A DNA stretch of 64,000 nt. Source: Rhynchopus sp. YZ270_cl-10. Lineage: Eukaryota > Euglenozoa > Diplonemea > Diplonemida > Diplonemidae. The stretch covers positions 466,501 through 530,500 of the forward strand of contig OZ037853.1 of NCBI GenBank assembly GCA_964035575.1, in the 5' to 3' direction. Below, piece after piece: positions 54,505 to 64,000 of the stretch; within the stretch, counting starts at the first letter, position 1; every line of letters starts with the position of its first letter. The position numbers were made by a program, and so were the translations under genes. Below the pieces are notes generated by a model. That model was not told the origin of the DNA. It was given only the letters and a program-made list of their open reading frames with translations, and did no database searches.

Positions 54505-55395
54505 TCACTCTGCGTGTCTCAGTCGCTTCCGGGATTCCTCAAGTGGTTCGTCTCTGCTGGGTTTCGGATGGGATTCAACCACTAAATGCCACAGCTCTTC
54601 TTCCCTCACTCTGCTCGACACAACATCGCTGCAGCCGGTGAGGTAGATGCTCTCCAACGAAGTGCATATCATGAAGTTGTGATGAAGTTGTGTCACACTG
54701 CGCAGTGGTGATAAGTCCAGTGTACGCAGAGCAGTGCATCCATCAAGGAAGCTGAATCCTATTTCAGTGACACTGCTGAATGGTGATAAGTGCAGTGTAC
54801 ACAAAGATCTGCATCCACTAAGAAAGCTGGCTTCGATTTTTGTGACATGACTCAGTGGTGTCAAGTCCAGATTGCACAAAGAACTGCATCCAGAAAGGAA
54901 GCCAATGCCAATTTGTGTAACATGGATCAACCCAGACAGGTCGATGCTTGTCAATGAAGTGCACTCATAAAGAAAGAAGTGTCCAATTTGAGTCACAACA
55001 GACTCAGCACTCAGATCAAGACTCGTCATCGATGACTTCAGGAGAAACCAATCAGGAATCACCGTCGCAACCTCCGCCTGCAGAAGCAAACACGCAACCT
55101 CAGGATCCTCCACAGTCTTCAGCCTCTCAGCAGTGATGTCAGTCTCACCCAACGCATGAAGTGCTGCTCTGGCCTCGTACTTCTTCACCTTCGTCAACAC
55201 AACCGTGTCTCCAGCACTCAGCTGCGTCATGTCGTATCCTTCGTCCATCGCCTCCCCACCGAAACTCATGCAAAAGCCGTCTTCAGGCAACCCCACTGCA
55301 GACGCCACCTTCTGCCGCAAGCCCTCCACTGTGTCATCTGCACCCACCTCGACCACGTGCTCATTCCTGTCGAAACCCTTGATGTTCACGTCCAT
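54505..55395 (-). CDS. Ubiquitin-like/LRR family protein, copy 6 (hybrid)
   Basis: A 296-residue protein from ATG 55395. The first 40 residues are of the second type (MDVNIKGFDRNEHVVEVGAD, VEGLRQKVASAVG), as in copy 7, but from FGGEAMDEGYDMTQLSAGDT onward it follows copies 3-5, so it looks like a recombinant of two subfamilies. Five LRR units and the usual tail (SHPKPSRDEPLEESRKRL). A frame extends upstream to 55704 but without need; the ATG at 55395 aligns with copy 7. Confidence 0.82.
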   Translation of the reverse strand: MDVNIKGFDRNEHVVEVGADDTVEGLRQKVASAVGLPEDGFCMSFGGEAMDEGYDMTQLSAGDTVVLTKVKKYEARAALHALGETDITAERLKTVEDPEVACLLLQAEVATVIPDWFLLKSSMTSLDLSAESVVTQIGHFFLYECTSLTSIDLSGLIHVTQIGIGFLSGCSSLCNLDLTPLSHVTKIEASFLSGCRSLCTLHLSPFSSVTEIGFSFLDGCTALRTLDLSPLRSVTQLHHNFMICTSLESIYLTGCSDVVSSRVREEELWHLVVESHPKPSRDEPLEESRKRLRHAE

Positions 55396-55700
55396 GTCTT
55401 TGTTGTGGTTTGTGTTGTGATCTCTGTGTGTGGTGGTGGGGTGTGGAGGACAGGACAACAAGCAAGTCATGAAAAAGATATGGGTTTTTGTGGGGCCTCT
55501 TTTTGCAACACACAGCGTAAAATAACACAATGTGTGGAACGTCTTGCTCAGCAGCTCTCCTCTCGCACCAAGTAGTAGTCTGTGCCACGGTGAGCAAGAC
55601 TGTGCCCCTCTTCTTCTCCGAACCTGAGGACGCAGCAGACACACTGCCAGAGACCCTCCACCTCGGGGAGGTGCTGCCCTCCCACCAACACACCACGTCG

Positions 55701-56612
55701 TCATTGTGCGTGTCTCAGTCGCTTCTGGCTTTCCTCGGGGGATTCGTCTCTGCTTCGTTTCGGACGTGCTTCAACCACAAGATGCTTCAGCTCGCCATTC
55801 CTCACTTCGTTGGACACAACACTGCTGCAGCCCAAAAGGTAAATGCTCGTCAACGAAGTGCAGTCCGCAGCAAAACACGTACGACCTCCCAAACCCACAC
55901 GAATATTCGTAATCCTGCTAAGTGGTGATAAATCCAGAGTCGTTAAACTGGTGCAGTTCCGCAGGAAGGCCCTCCCAACCTGCGTCACATTGTGAAGTGC
56001 TGATAAATCAACTGTGGTTAAGCTGTTGCAGCCCCAAAGAAAGTAGTCATGAACCTGCGTCACATTGCGGAGTGCTGACAAATCCAGCGTAGTTAAGCTG
56101 GTGCACCCCGCAAGGAAGAGTTCATCCACTTGCGTCACATTGCTCAACCCAGAGAGGTCGACACTTGTCAACGAGGTGCAGATGCACAGGAAGCTGTTTC
56201 CGATGTGAGTCACAATGGACTCAGCACTGAGATCAAGTCTCGTTAACGACGTCTTTGACAAGAACCCAATCGGAATGGCAGTCGCAACCTCCGCCTGCAG
56301 AAGCAAACACGCCACCACAGGATCCTCCACCTGAGCCAACCTCTCTGCCGTCAGGTCTGTCTCACCCAACGCACGAAGCTCTGCAATGGCTTCTTGCTTC
56401 TTCGTCTTCGTCAGGATGATTGTGTCACCAGCACTCAGCTGCGTCATGTCCGCTCCTGCTCCCATCGCTTCGCCTCCGAAACTCATGCAAAAGCCGTCTT
56501 CAGGCAACCCCATTGCAGACGCCACCTTCCGCCGCAAGCCCTCCACTGTGTCATCTGCACCCACCTCGACCACGTGCTCATTCCTGTCGAAACCCTTGAT
56601 GTTCACGTCCAT
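55701..56612 (-). CDS. Ubiquitin-like/LRR family protein, copy 7 (divergent)
   Basis: A 303-residue protein from ATG 56612 (MDVNIKGFDRNEHVVEVGAD). It is the most divergent member: MGAGADMTQLSAGDTIIL, linker GETDLTAERLAQVEDP, LRRs with FLAGCTSLTTLDLSALRNVT spacing and Asn-rich turns, tail ARPKRSRDESPEESQKRLRH. The 3' block of the other copies is missing. The last repeat carries an extra loop (RVGLGGRTCFAAD). It may represent the older state of the family. Confidence 0.84.
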   Translation of the reverse strand: MDVNIKGFDRNEHVVEVGADDTVEGLRRKVASAMGLPEDGFCMSFGGEAMGAGADMTQLSAGDTIILTKTKKQEAIAELRALGETDLTAERLAQVEDPVVACLLLQAEVATAIPIGFLSKTSLTRLDLSAESIVTHIGNSFLCICTSLTSVDLSGLSNVTQVDELFLAGCTSLTTLDLSALRNVTQVHDYFLWGCNSLTTVDLSALHNVTQVGRAFLRNCTSLTTLDLSPLSRITNIRVGLGGRTCFAADCTSLTSIYLLGCSSVVSNEVRNGELKHLVVEARPKRSRDESPEESQKRLRHAQ

Positions 56613-57910
56613 GTCTTTGTCGTGGTTTGTGTTGTGATCTCTGTGTGTGGTGGTGCGTTATGGAGAACAACAAGATGTGGTCGTTGTCAAGAACCTTGCC
56701 ACAAACAACTGTGGGGAGAAGGGGCCCTCTCCCCTACCCACAACCCCCGACTTCAGATCCCTCTCCTCCCCAATTCACCTCTGATGTGTGTCTGTTGTCA
56801 GAGCACCCACACCCACAGCCGTGTTGCTCTGGTCCACCTGCCCTACCCCACCCACTCCAAAAGCGAAGACACCGCAGCACCAAAGCTCTCGCAAGCGAGA
56901 TGACTCTGGGCAGAGGACGCACGCACACAGCCAGGGGTCTTGCTGTGTCACAACCACTTTGCTCATTGAACCCTCTGCGGATGTGCGCGAACCCCTTGCC
57001 CCCCACCCCCACCCACCCAACCCCACAGCCACAACACACCGTTCCTCCATAGCAGGTTGCATCATGTGGAAACAAATCATGTGTCTTGCTTGGTTCTTCA
57101 AGAAGGGTGCACGCATGGCAAATGGTAAGCATTGTGCGCCATCATGAGATCACCGCACACTATGCGAGAGAGTCTCAGAGCTAGTATAGGCTATTCTGCA
57201 CACATGATGAGATGCCATCATACAATGCAGCGAGGCTGACTGCACCTTAAATAGACATTGTCTGGAACATCATCTGAGGCGTGGCTCAGGTGTACTAATG
57301 CTTACAATCACGCCTCAGTATTATGAGCACGCCTCAGCCACGTCTGAGCCGGCTTTCGCGAGGCCGATTCGTCTTCTTTGGGTGTTGGGGGGCGGAGCAG
57401 CGCAAAGTAACTATTGCGCTCGAGAAGCTCATATGCTACGCTATGGCGCGATGTGGAAAATAAAAATGCCTCAGAATCATAGATGTGTTTACTTTGTGTT
57501 CCCGCTTCCTGCACTATACTACACTGCTCACGTTTGTTATTGCCTCCCCCCTTTCCCCCTCAAGCAACCCTCTTAACAGACCCTCCACCTCGGGGAGGTG
57601 CTGCCCTCCCACCAACACAGCACGTCCTCATTGTGTGTGTCTCAGTCGCATCAGCTCGCCGTTCCTCACTTCGTTGCACACAACACTGCTGCAGCCAGTG
57701 AAGCAAATGCTCCTCAACGAATTGCAGTTCGCAGCAAAACCCGTGCACACCCTGGCCAGCCGCCTGTCGCCGTCGCATAAGACACCCCTGCCCGCCCGCA
57801 GCCGCTGCAGCAGCGTTTCCAGCTCTGTTGCCTGCAGTGCTTTGCGGGAGGAGTGGCCTGTGAGGGTGTGCGTCGTGCAGCTTCGAGGTCGCAGTGTGCA
57901 GCTGGCGGCG
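56613..57910. other. Intergenic DNA between LRR copies 7 and 8
   Basis: 56660-57560 holds no gene. About 57570-57745 repeats part of the 5' flank and coding end seen at 55640-55870 (GACCCTCCACCTCGGGGAGG, TGCTGCCCTCCCACCAACAC), a broken duplicate; then comes the conserved 3' block of copy 8. Confidence 0.6.
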
Positions 57911-58918
57911 TCACTCTGCGTGTCTCAGTCGCTTCCGGGATTCCTCAAGTGGTTCGTCTCTGCTGCGTTTCGGATGGGATTCAACCACTAAATGAGAGAG
58001 CGTGCAGTTCCTCACTGTGCTCGACACAACATCGCTGCAGCCGGTGAGGTAGATGCTCTCCAACGAAGTGCATTTATAAAGAAAGCAGCGACCAAGTTGT
58101 GTCACACTGCGCAGTGGTGATAAGTCCAATGCACACAAAGAACTGCATCCACAAAGGAAGGAGTTCCCAACTTGTGTAACTCTGCTGAGTGGTATTAAGT
58201 CGAGTGTGCGCAAAGAACTGCATTTACGAAGGAAGCCGTAGCTAATTTGTGTGACACTGCGTAGTGGTGTTAAGTCGAGTGTACACAAAGAACTGCATCC
58301 TGAAAGGAACCCCTTCCCAACTTGTGTAACTCTGCTGAGCGGTGTCAGGTCCAGATTGCTCAAAGCACTGCATCCATCAAGGAAGCTGAACTCAATTTCT
58401 GTAACATGGATCAACCCAGACAGGTCGATGCTTGTCAATGAAGTGCAGTTCTGAAGAAAGCCGAACCCAATTTGAGTCACAACAGACTCAGCACTCAGAT
58501 CAAGACTCGTCAACGATGCGCCCCACAAGAATGCAGAAGGAATCGCCGTCGCAACCTCCGCCTGCAGAAGCAAACACGCAACCTCAGGATCCCTCACACT
58601 CTTCAGCCTCTCAGCCGTGATGTCAGTCTCACCCAACGCATGAAGTGCTGCTCTGGCCTCGAACTTCTTCACCTTCGTCAACACAACCGTGTCTCCAGCA
58701 CTCAGCTGCGTCATGTCGTATCCTTCGTCCATCGCCACCCCACCGAAACTCATCACAAAGCCGTCTTCAGGCAACCCCACTGCAGACGCCACCTTCCGAC
58801 GCATCACCGCAGGTGTGTCATCCTCACCCAGCTCCACCGTATCCTTCACTCCGTTCCACCCCTTGATTTTCAAATCCATTTGTACTGCTGTGTCACCAAA
58901 TCCTTTTCCCTGTTGCAT
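57911..58918 (-). CDS. Ubiquitin-like/LRR family protein, copy 8 (longest)
   Basis: A 335-residue protein from ATG 58918 (MQQGKGFGDTAVQMDLKIKG). It has the largest number of LRR units in the family (about seven), e.g. IGFGFLQNCTSLTSIDLSGL, VGKGFLSGCSSLCTLDLTPL, ISYGFLRKCSSLRTLDLIPL, VGNSFLCGCSSLCALDLSPL. The ubiquitin-like domain and linker match copies 3-5, and the tail is SHPKRSRDEPLEESRKRL. Growth by whole 69-bp repeat units is evident from the regular spacing. Its 5' flank and the next gene are duplicated with copy 9. Confidence 0.85.
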   Translation of the reverse strand: MQQGKGFGDTAVQMDLKIKGWNGVKDTVELGEDDTPAVMRRKVASAVGLPEDGFVMSFGGVAMDEGYDMTQLSAGDTVVLTKVKKFEARAALHALGETDITAERLKSVRDPEVACLLLQAEVATAIPSAFLWGASLTSLDLSAESVVTQIGFGFLQNCTSLTSIDLSGLIHVTEIEFSFLDGCSALSNLDLTPLSRVTQVGKGFLSGCSSLCTLDLTPLRSVTQISYGFLRKCSSLRTLDLIPLSRVTQVGNSFLCGCSSLCALDLSPLRSVTQLGRCFLYKCTSLESIYLTGCSDVVSSTVRNCTLSHLVVESHPKRSRDEPLEESRKRLRHAE

Positions 58919-59396
58919 TGGTGTGATGGGGTGAAGGTGTGTGGGGGAAGGAACAAGAAGAAGGCAAACCTGCTGCCACCAAGACAATCCCACACGGGTG
59001 TGTACTAACGGATGAACACACACACAGATTGGGGCCAATTATAAATTCTGCACAAGACTTACCACTATTAGTTATCAAACACACAAGAAGGAAATGTCGT
59101 GTCCACCAGCTTCTACTAACGAAGGGGGAAAGAGGCATGGAAGAAGGATTTATCTTTTTTTTTACAAAACATTTTTTTTGTTGAGCAACAACTCTGAAAA
59201 AAAGATCGGGTCTTTTGTTTGTGCGCTCAAAGCCGGGAAAACAAAAAGGTGAAAAAATGTGTTAAACTGAAGTACGGTTGTTGTGGTTAATTGAGTACTC
59301 AAAGAAAACAAGCAAGCTTCTGTTTTTTTCAATCCGTTTTGTTTGCCCTGCAGCGCTGCCTCCAATCTTTTTAGAATTGACAACAAGTTGTTTTAT

Positions 59397-60228
59397 CAAA
59401 AAAAACCTAGGGGAGGTACAACGTTAACGACCCCTCCCAACCGTGGACTCTGCCCAATCATGGTGACATCTATCCAAGTAGCTTTCATCAATATCATCAA
59501 TAAGTATCTCAGTAGTTCTCATTTAAGAGTGGTTACTTGTCGTTCCCTCACCCCCTCTTCTTGTAGTTGTTTGATGCGTTGACGCTTTCACACATACTAT
59601 ATCACCTGTTGGGTCGTGGTGTTGCGGAGCACGGTTGGGTGAGTGAACGACGTTGACACTTTCCGCTCACAAAGTAGTGTGCGTAAAAATAATGATATCG
59701 TTATTCTCCTCTGTCCTCTTCGCGCAATCTTGTTCTTCAACCTTTTTCCTCCGCTGTGTGTGCTGTGTCTTTGAGCCGTGAGGCTGCTGCGAGAAGCAAT
59801 CTGCGCATAAAGTGTTCCTCTATCAACAGAATCGCTGCATCAAGCCCACGGTCAAGGTACACATGCCCAACCACCGCCTGCAGCACCCCAGAGAGCACCC
59901 GGGTCCGCACTGCGTCAGCTTCTTCCGGGGCAATCACACCGCCTTCATCAGGGTAATGCCGCAACACATCACTCCCAAGCACCGAGCCGTAATAGCTTGC
60001 ATCCCCTAGCACCCTTGCGGTCGCAATATCTGTTAGCACAAAGCGTGTGGAGGGGGAGGCTGCGAATGCGGAAGCGAGGTTCGCGTCGCAGACCAACTCG
60101 AGCGCACATTCCTTGAAGCTGTCCTCAATTTGAACAAAGGAGGCACTCCGCGCGTAGTGGTGGAGCACGGTGGCCCCGATTGCAGAGAGCGACGCATTGT
60201 TGGCTCGGCGTGAATACGACACATCCAC
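59397..60228 (-). pseudogene. 5'-truncated duplicate of the RNase III-fold (mL44-like) gene
   Basis: Nearly identical to 62315-63140. The coding part (stop at 59737) matches the C-terminal 160 residues of the full gene (VDVSYSRRANNASLSAIGAT to the end). At 60228 the similarity stops and unrelated sequence follows, so the first 137 codons are missing; the frame runs on into foreign sequence (ITLRARRFSL). The element is a by-product of the tandem duplication that made LRR copies 8 and 9. Confidence 0.88.
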
Positions 60229-61097
60229 CAGAGAGAACCTACGAGCACGCAGCGTTATGGAGTACGTCGCTGTCACATTATATTTGAAAAGCCTCATATT
60301 ACCACAACACAAACAACAACACACTTTGGCAACCTCAAAGCAACCAGAAACATGGTGGCATGCCATCAGAAAGATCTACGGCTAGAAATCGCACTTCGCG
60401 GAGCTGGGAGCAAAGCTGACGAGGATTCCACCCTATATACGTCAGTGTTAGCACACTTTCAGTAACATAGGGTTGATCCCCTCCGCTCGCAGGCACAACA
60501 TGAAGCCAGCAATAATCGGCAAATGCACAGCCGTGTATACACACCTACGTCAGAATCGCGAAGAGTACTGGTGGGCTTCCGAAGAGACTGAAGAGCAAGG
60601 TCGGAAGAAGCGAAAGGCAGCGGACACGAACCGAATCGAAGTATTCCAGGCGGAGGGGGGGCACTCAGTCATGTAATCCCGAAGCTCCAGCATGACTGGT
60701 GCACCGTGGAACCAAGCAGTACAATACCCTATTCGAGGTTGGCATCTGATAAAAATGGAAAGGAGAAATCCCATATCAGATCATGCTCCTGATGAAGTAC
60801 AATAAAAAGTGGGGAAGGGATGTGGGGAGAGTCTTTGGATATTTGATGTAAGCAAGGCAAAGAGGGGGGCGAGAAGCAGAAACACAAAGAAACACAAAAC
60901 ACCGTTCCGCCCTTTGTGCACACCCTGGCCAGCCGCCTGTCGCCGTCGCATAAGACACCCCTGCCCACCCGCAGCCGCTGCAGCAGCGTTTCCAGCTCTG
61001 TTGCCTGCAGTGCTTTGCGGGAGGAGTGGCCTGTGAGGGTGTGCGTCGTGCAGCTTCGAGGTCGCAGTGCGCAGCTGGCGGCGTCACTCTGCGTGTC

Positions 61098-62018
61098 TCA
61101 GTCGGTTTTGTGGGATTCCTCAAGTGGTTCGTCTCTGCTGCGTTTCGGACGGGATTCAACCACTAAATGCCCCAGACTGTATGAGTTCCTCACTGCGCCC
61201 GACACAACATCGCTGCAGCCGTTGAGGTAGATGCTCTCCAACGAAGTGCTTTCAATGAAGTTGTAATCAAGTTCTGTCACACTGGTGAGTGGTGATAAGT
61301 CCAGTGTACACAGAGCAGTGCATCCATAAAGGAAGTGGGGCCCTATTTCAGTGACACTGCTGAATGGTGTCAAGTCCAATGCACACAAAGATCTGCATCG
61401 ATAAAGAAAGCTGGCTTTGATTTTTGTGACATGACTCAGTGGTGTCAAGTCCAGATTGCACAAAGCACTGCATCCCATAAGAAAGCCAATGCCAATTTGT
61501 GTAACATGGATCAACCCAGACAGGTCGATGCTTGTCAATGAAGTGCAGTCATAAAGAAAGAAGTTCTCAATGCGAGTCACAACAGACTCAGCACTCAGAT
61601 CAAGACTCGTCAACGATGCGCTCTTCAAGAAGTCACGAGGAATCACCGTCGCAACCTCCGCCTGCAGAAGCAAACACGCAACCTCAGGATCCTGCACACT
61701 CTCCAGCCTCTCAGCCGTGATGTCAGTCTCACCCAACGCATGAAGTGCTGCTCTGGCCTCGTATTTCTTCACCTTCGTCAACACAACCGCGTCTCCAGCA
61801 CTCAGCTGCGTCATGTCGTATCCTTCGTCCATCGCCTCCCCACCGAAACTCATCACAAAGCCGTCTTCAGGCAACCCCACTGCAGACGCCACCTTCCGAC
61901 GCAGCACCGCAGGTGTGTCATCCTCACCCAGCTCCACCGTATCCTTCACTCCGTTCCACCCCTTGATTGTCAAATCCATTTTTACTGCTGCGTCACCAAA
62001 GCCTTTTCCCTGTTGCAT
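61098..62018 (-). CDS. Ubiquitin-like/LRR family protein, copy 9 (altered C-terminus)
   Basis: A 306-residue protein from ATG 62018 (MQQGKGFGDAAVKMDLTIKG). Ubiquitin-like domain, linker and about six LRR units as in copies 4-6. The end differs: instead of ESRKRLRHAE the frame reads ESHKTD and stops, because the DNA near 61104-61110 (TCGGTTTTGTGGG on plus) differs from the TCGCTTGCGGG of its relatives. The rest of the basic tail RPKRSRDEPLEES is kept, so function may be unaffected. Followed by the usual 3' block. Confidence 0.83.
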   Translation of the reverse strand: MQQGKGFGDAAVKMDLTIKGWNGVKDTVELGEDDTPAVLRRKVASAVGLPEDGFVMSFGGEAMDEGYDMTQLSAGDAVVLTKVKKYEARAALHALGETDITAERLESVQDPEVACLLLQAEVATVIPRDFLKSASLTSLDLSAESVVTRIENFFLYDCTSLTSIDLSGLIHVTQIGIGFLMGCSALCNLDLTPLSHVTKIKASFLYRCRSLCALDLTPFSSVTEIGPHFLYGCTALCTLDLSPLTSVTELDYNFIESTSLESIYLNGCSDVVSGAVRNSYSLGHLVVESRPKRSRDEPLEESHKTD

Positions 62019-62648
62019 TGGTGTGATGAGGTGGAGAAGGTGTGTGGGGGAAGGAACAAGAAGAAGGCAAACCTGCTGCCATCAAGACAACAGAGGGACT
62101 CCCACACGGGGCTAACGGAGGAACACACACACACAGATTGGGGACGATTCTAAATTCTGCACAAGACTTACCACTATTAGTTATCAAGCACACACAGAAG
62201 CAAATGTCGTGTCCACCAGCTTCTACTAACGAAGGGGGAAAGAGGCATGGAGGAAGGGTTTCTTATTCTCTTTTTTTTACGAAACATTTTTTTTGTTGAG
62301 CAACAACTCTGAAAAAAAAAACCTAGGGGAGGTACAACGTTAACGACCCCTCCCAACCGTGGACTCTGCCCAATCATGGTGACATCTATCCAAGTAGCTT
62401 TCATCAATATCATCAATAAGTATCTCAGTAGTTCTCATTTAAGAGTGGTTACTTGTCGTTCCCTCACCCCCTCTTCTTGTAGTTGTTTGATGCGTTGACG
62501 CTTTCACACATACTATCTCACCTGTTGGGTCGTGGTGTTGAGCACGGTTGGGTGAGTGAACGACGTGACACTTTCCGCTCACAAAGTAGTGTGCGTAAAA
62601 ATAATGATATCGTTATTCTTCTCTGTCCTCTTCGCGCAATCTTGTTCT

Positions 62649-63548
62649 TCAACCTTTTTCCTCCGCTGTGTGTGCTGTGTCTTTGAGCCGTGAGGCTGCT
62701 GCGAGAAGCAATCTGCGCATAAAGTGTTCCTCTATCAACAGAATCGCTGCATCAAGCCCACGGTCAAGGTACACATGCCCAACCACCGCCTGCAGCACCC
62801 CAGAGAGCACCCGGGTCCGCACTGCGTCAGCTTCTTCCGGGGCAATCACACCGCCTTCATCAGGGTAATGCCGCAACACATCACTCCCAAGCACCGAGCC
62901 GTAATAGCTTGCATCCCCTAGCACCCTTGCGGTCGCAATATCTGTTAGCACAAAGCGTGTGGAGGGGGAGGCTGCGAATGCGGAAGCGAGGTTCGCGTCG
63001 CAGACCAACTCGAGCGCACATTCCTTGAAGCTGTCCTCAATTTGAACAAAGGAGGCACTCCGCGCGTAGTGGTGGAGCACGGTGGCCCCGATTGCAGAGA
63101 GCGAGGCATTGTTGGCTCGGCGTGAATACGACACATCCACGAAGGGGAGGAACGCAAGCAGCCCGTCGCTGCCTCCCCCGGGATACCGCTCGAGGCTGTA
63201 CTCTTCTGTGAGGTGCCCTGCAGCCGTCTGTGCAAACTCTTGAGGCAGCCATGCCGCCACATCACCATCGACCTCACCACTGTGCATCCCCACCCCTCTC
63301 CCGCCACCTTCCGCAGGGTGCGCGTAGTTCGGCACCAACACCTCATGAGAAAGCACCGTCTCTCGCTTCAGCTCCCCCAACAACCCAACAAAACGGTCCT
63401 GAAGGCTCGCTGATGACAGTGGAGAGGGTGATGAAAAACGGTCACTTTGGGCGGCGCGGACCAAATCTGCAAACGGAAGACGTTCTTCTGCAAGACGAAG
63501 TGCGCGGGCATGGCGGAATGCAGAGAGCGACTGTTTACGGGCAGCCAT
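62649..63548 (-). CDS. RNase III-fold protein lacking catalytic residues, mL44-like
   Basis: A 299-residue protein from ATG 63548 (MAARKQSLSAFRHARALRLA, Arg-rich and acid-free: likely mitochondrial presequence). Residues 144-160 (RANNASLSAIGATVLHHYA) align with the RNase III signature N-E-R-L-E-F-L-G-D-A-V-L, and residues 249-268 (SGVLQAVVGHVYLDRGLDAA) with D-x-F-E-A-L-I-G-A-x-Y-L-D-x-G. The acidic metal ligands are replaced (E to A/S, D to A, E to Q), so no cleavage activity is expected. This is the state of mitochondrial ribosomal protein mL44, which uses the dead fold structurally; other inactive RNase III-fold proteins of mitochondria are possible. No double-stranded-RNA-binding domain follows. 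A pyrimidine tract precedes the ATG (63555-63600). Confidence 0.7.
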   Translation of the reverse strand: MAARKQSLSAFRHARALRLAEERLPFADLVRAAQSDRFSSPSPLSSASLQDRFVGLLGELKRETVLSHEVLVPNYAHPAEGGGRGVGMHSGEVDGDVAAWLPQEFAQTAAGHLTEEYSLERYPGGGSDGLLAFLPFVDVSYSRRANNASLSAIGATVLHHYARSASFVQIEDSFKECALELVCDANLASAFAASPSTRFVLTDIATARVLGDASYYGSVLGSDVLRHYPDEGGVIAPEEADAVRTRVLSGVLQAVVGHVYLDRGLDAAILLIEEHFMRRLLLAAASRLKDTAHTAEEKG

Positions 63549-64000
63549 CGTGGAGGGGAAGGAAAATAGGGGGGAGGAAAAAACACGCCGGTAAGAGAGA
63601 AGAGAGAGACGGACCTCAAAAAGGAGGTTAGTTTTCGTGTGGGGTTTTTTTGTGTATCGGCTGAAAATGCAGGGTATTTCCTAAATCGGGGTCCCAAAAT
63701 CTCAAAATCCGGAATCGGGTGCAAAAAAAGCGCGCTGAGCAACGTTAGGGTTTTTTGTGCAGAAAACTGAGTTATGGTGCATTTCCGAGCCAATCCCGGC
63801 TTGTGGTGGGGTCACTTTGCCGAAATGGCCAAGTTCTTGGTGTTGGTCAAAATGACTGTAAGGTAAAGGGGACCAGGTAAATCCCACAACCCAGATTTTC
63901 TCTCCCTGATCCTGAAAACATGAAAATGCCCGAAAACACCGGCATTTGCATTTTCGGAATCCGCCCGTTCTGTGGTGGGGTCAATTTGCCGAAATGGACA
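63549..64000. other. Repeat DNA at the window end
   Basis: It contains two reverse-orientation copies of the module centred on GACCCCACCAC (about 63780-63830 and 63945-64000), preceded by AT-rich DNA. Confidence 0.6.

Overview
The window is eukaryotic nuclear DNA from a gene-poor, repeat-rich protist genome. The evidence is GT-AG introns (three genes can be spliced confidently by eye), a mitochondrial single-subunit RNA polymerase gene, a HIND-motif protein of the spliceosomal Hub1/Snu66 type, a RIIa-domain protein of the cilium/flagellum type, long microsatellites and many dispersed repeats. Several genes carry a strong pyrimidine tract just before the ATG, as in trans-splicing protists. A flagellate such as a diplonemid-like euglenozoan would fit, but nothing here proves the lineage. 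There are no tRNA, rRNA, CRISPR or bacterial operon features. Nearly all recognisable genes lie on the minus strand.

Layout. 1-11.7 kb holds no intact gene: it has a decayed copy of the leucine-rich-repeat (LRR) family (about 2.1-2.4 kb), a probable LINE reverse-transcriptase relic (about 3.0-3.6 kb), a 1-kb direct duplication (3.6-4.6 and 7.1-8.2 kb) and a 350-bp CAC microsatellite. 11.7-22.5 kb is the best gene block: mitochondrial RNA polymerase in three exons, a small probable mitochondrial membrane protein and a GT61-type glycosyltransferase. 22.6-26.4 kb has a fold-back MITE-like element, a small Mind-bomb-SH3-like protein and a two-exon RIIa protein. 27.4-36.1 kb has three LRR genes, a WD40 protein and a protein with four HIND motifs. 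36.1-46.7 kb is mostly repeats, with one doubtful plus-strand gene at 38.7 kb. 46.7-48.8 kb is a three-exon multi-pass membrane protein. 50.5-62.0 kb is an array of six further LRR family members made by tandem duplication, with a catalytically dead RNase III-fold gene (mL44-like) at the end and a truncated duplicate of it inside the array.

Two themes stand out. First, a young gene family joins an N-terminal ubiquitin-like domain to BspA-type LRRs and a basic tail; a neighbouring WD40 gene begins with a similar beta-grasp domain, so one adaptor-like domain seems to be used on two repeat scaffolds. Second, the non-coding DNA is built from re-used short modules. The most striking is a cassette of about 120-130 bp with two GC-rich hairpins, each flanked by the same ACGGTACGC tag. 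It occurs in both orientations in several larger repeats, and in one orientation it starts with GTAGCG or GTTGCG and usually ends with CAG. A second module of about 55 bp, centred on GACCCCACCAC, recurs at least twelve times. These repeat modules are the strongest candidates for something undescribed.
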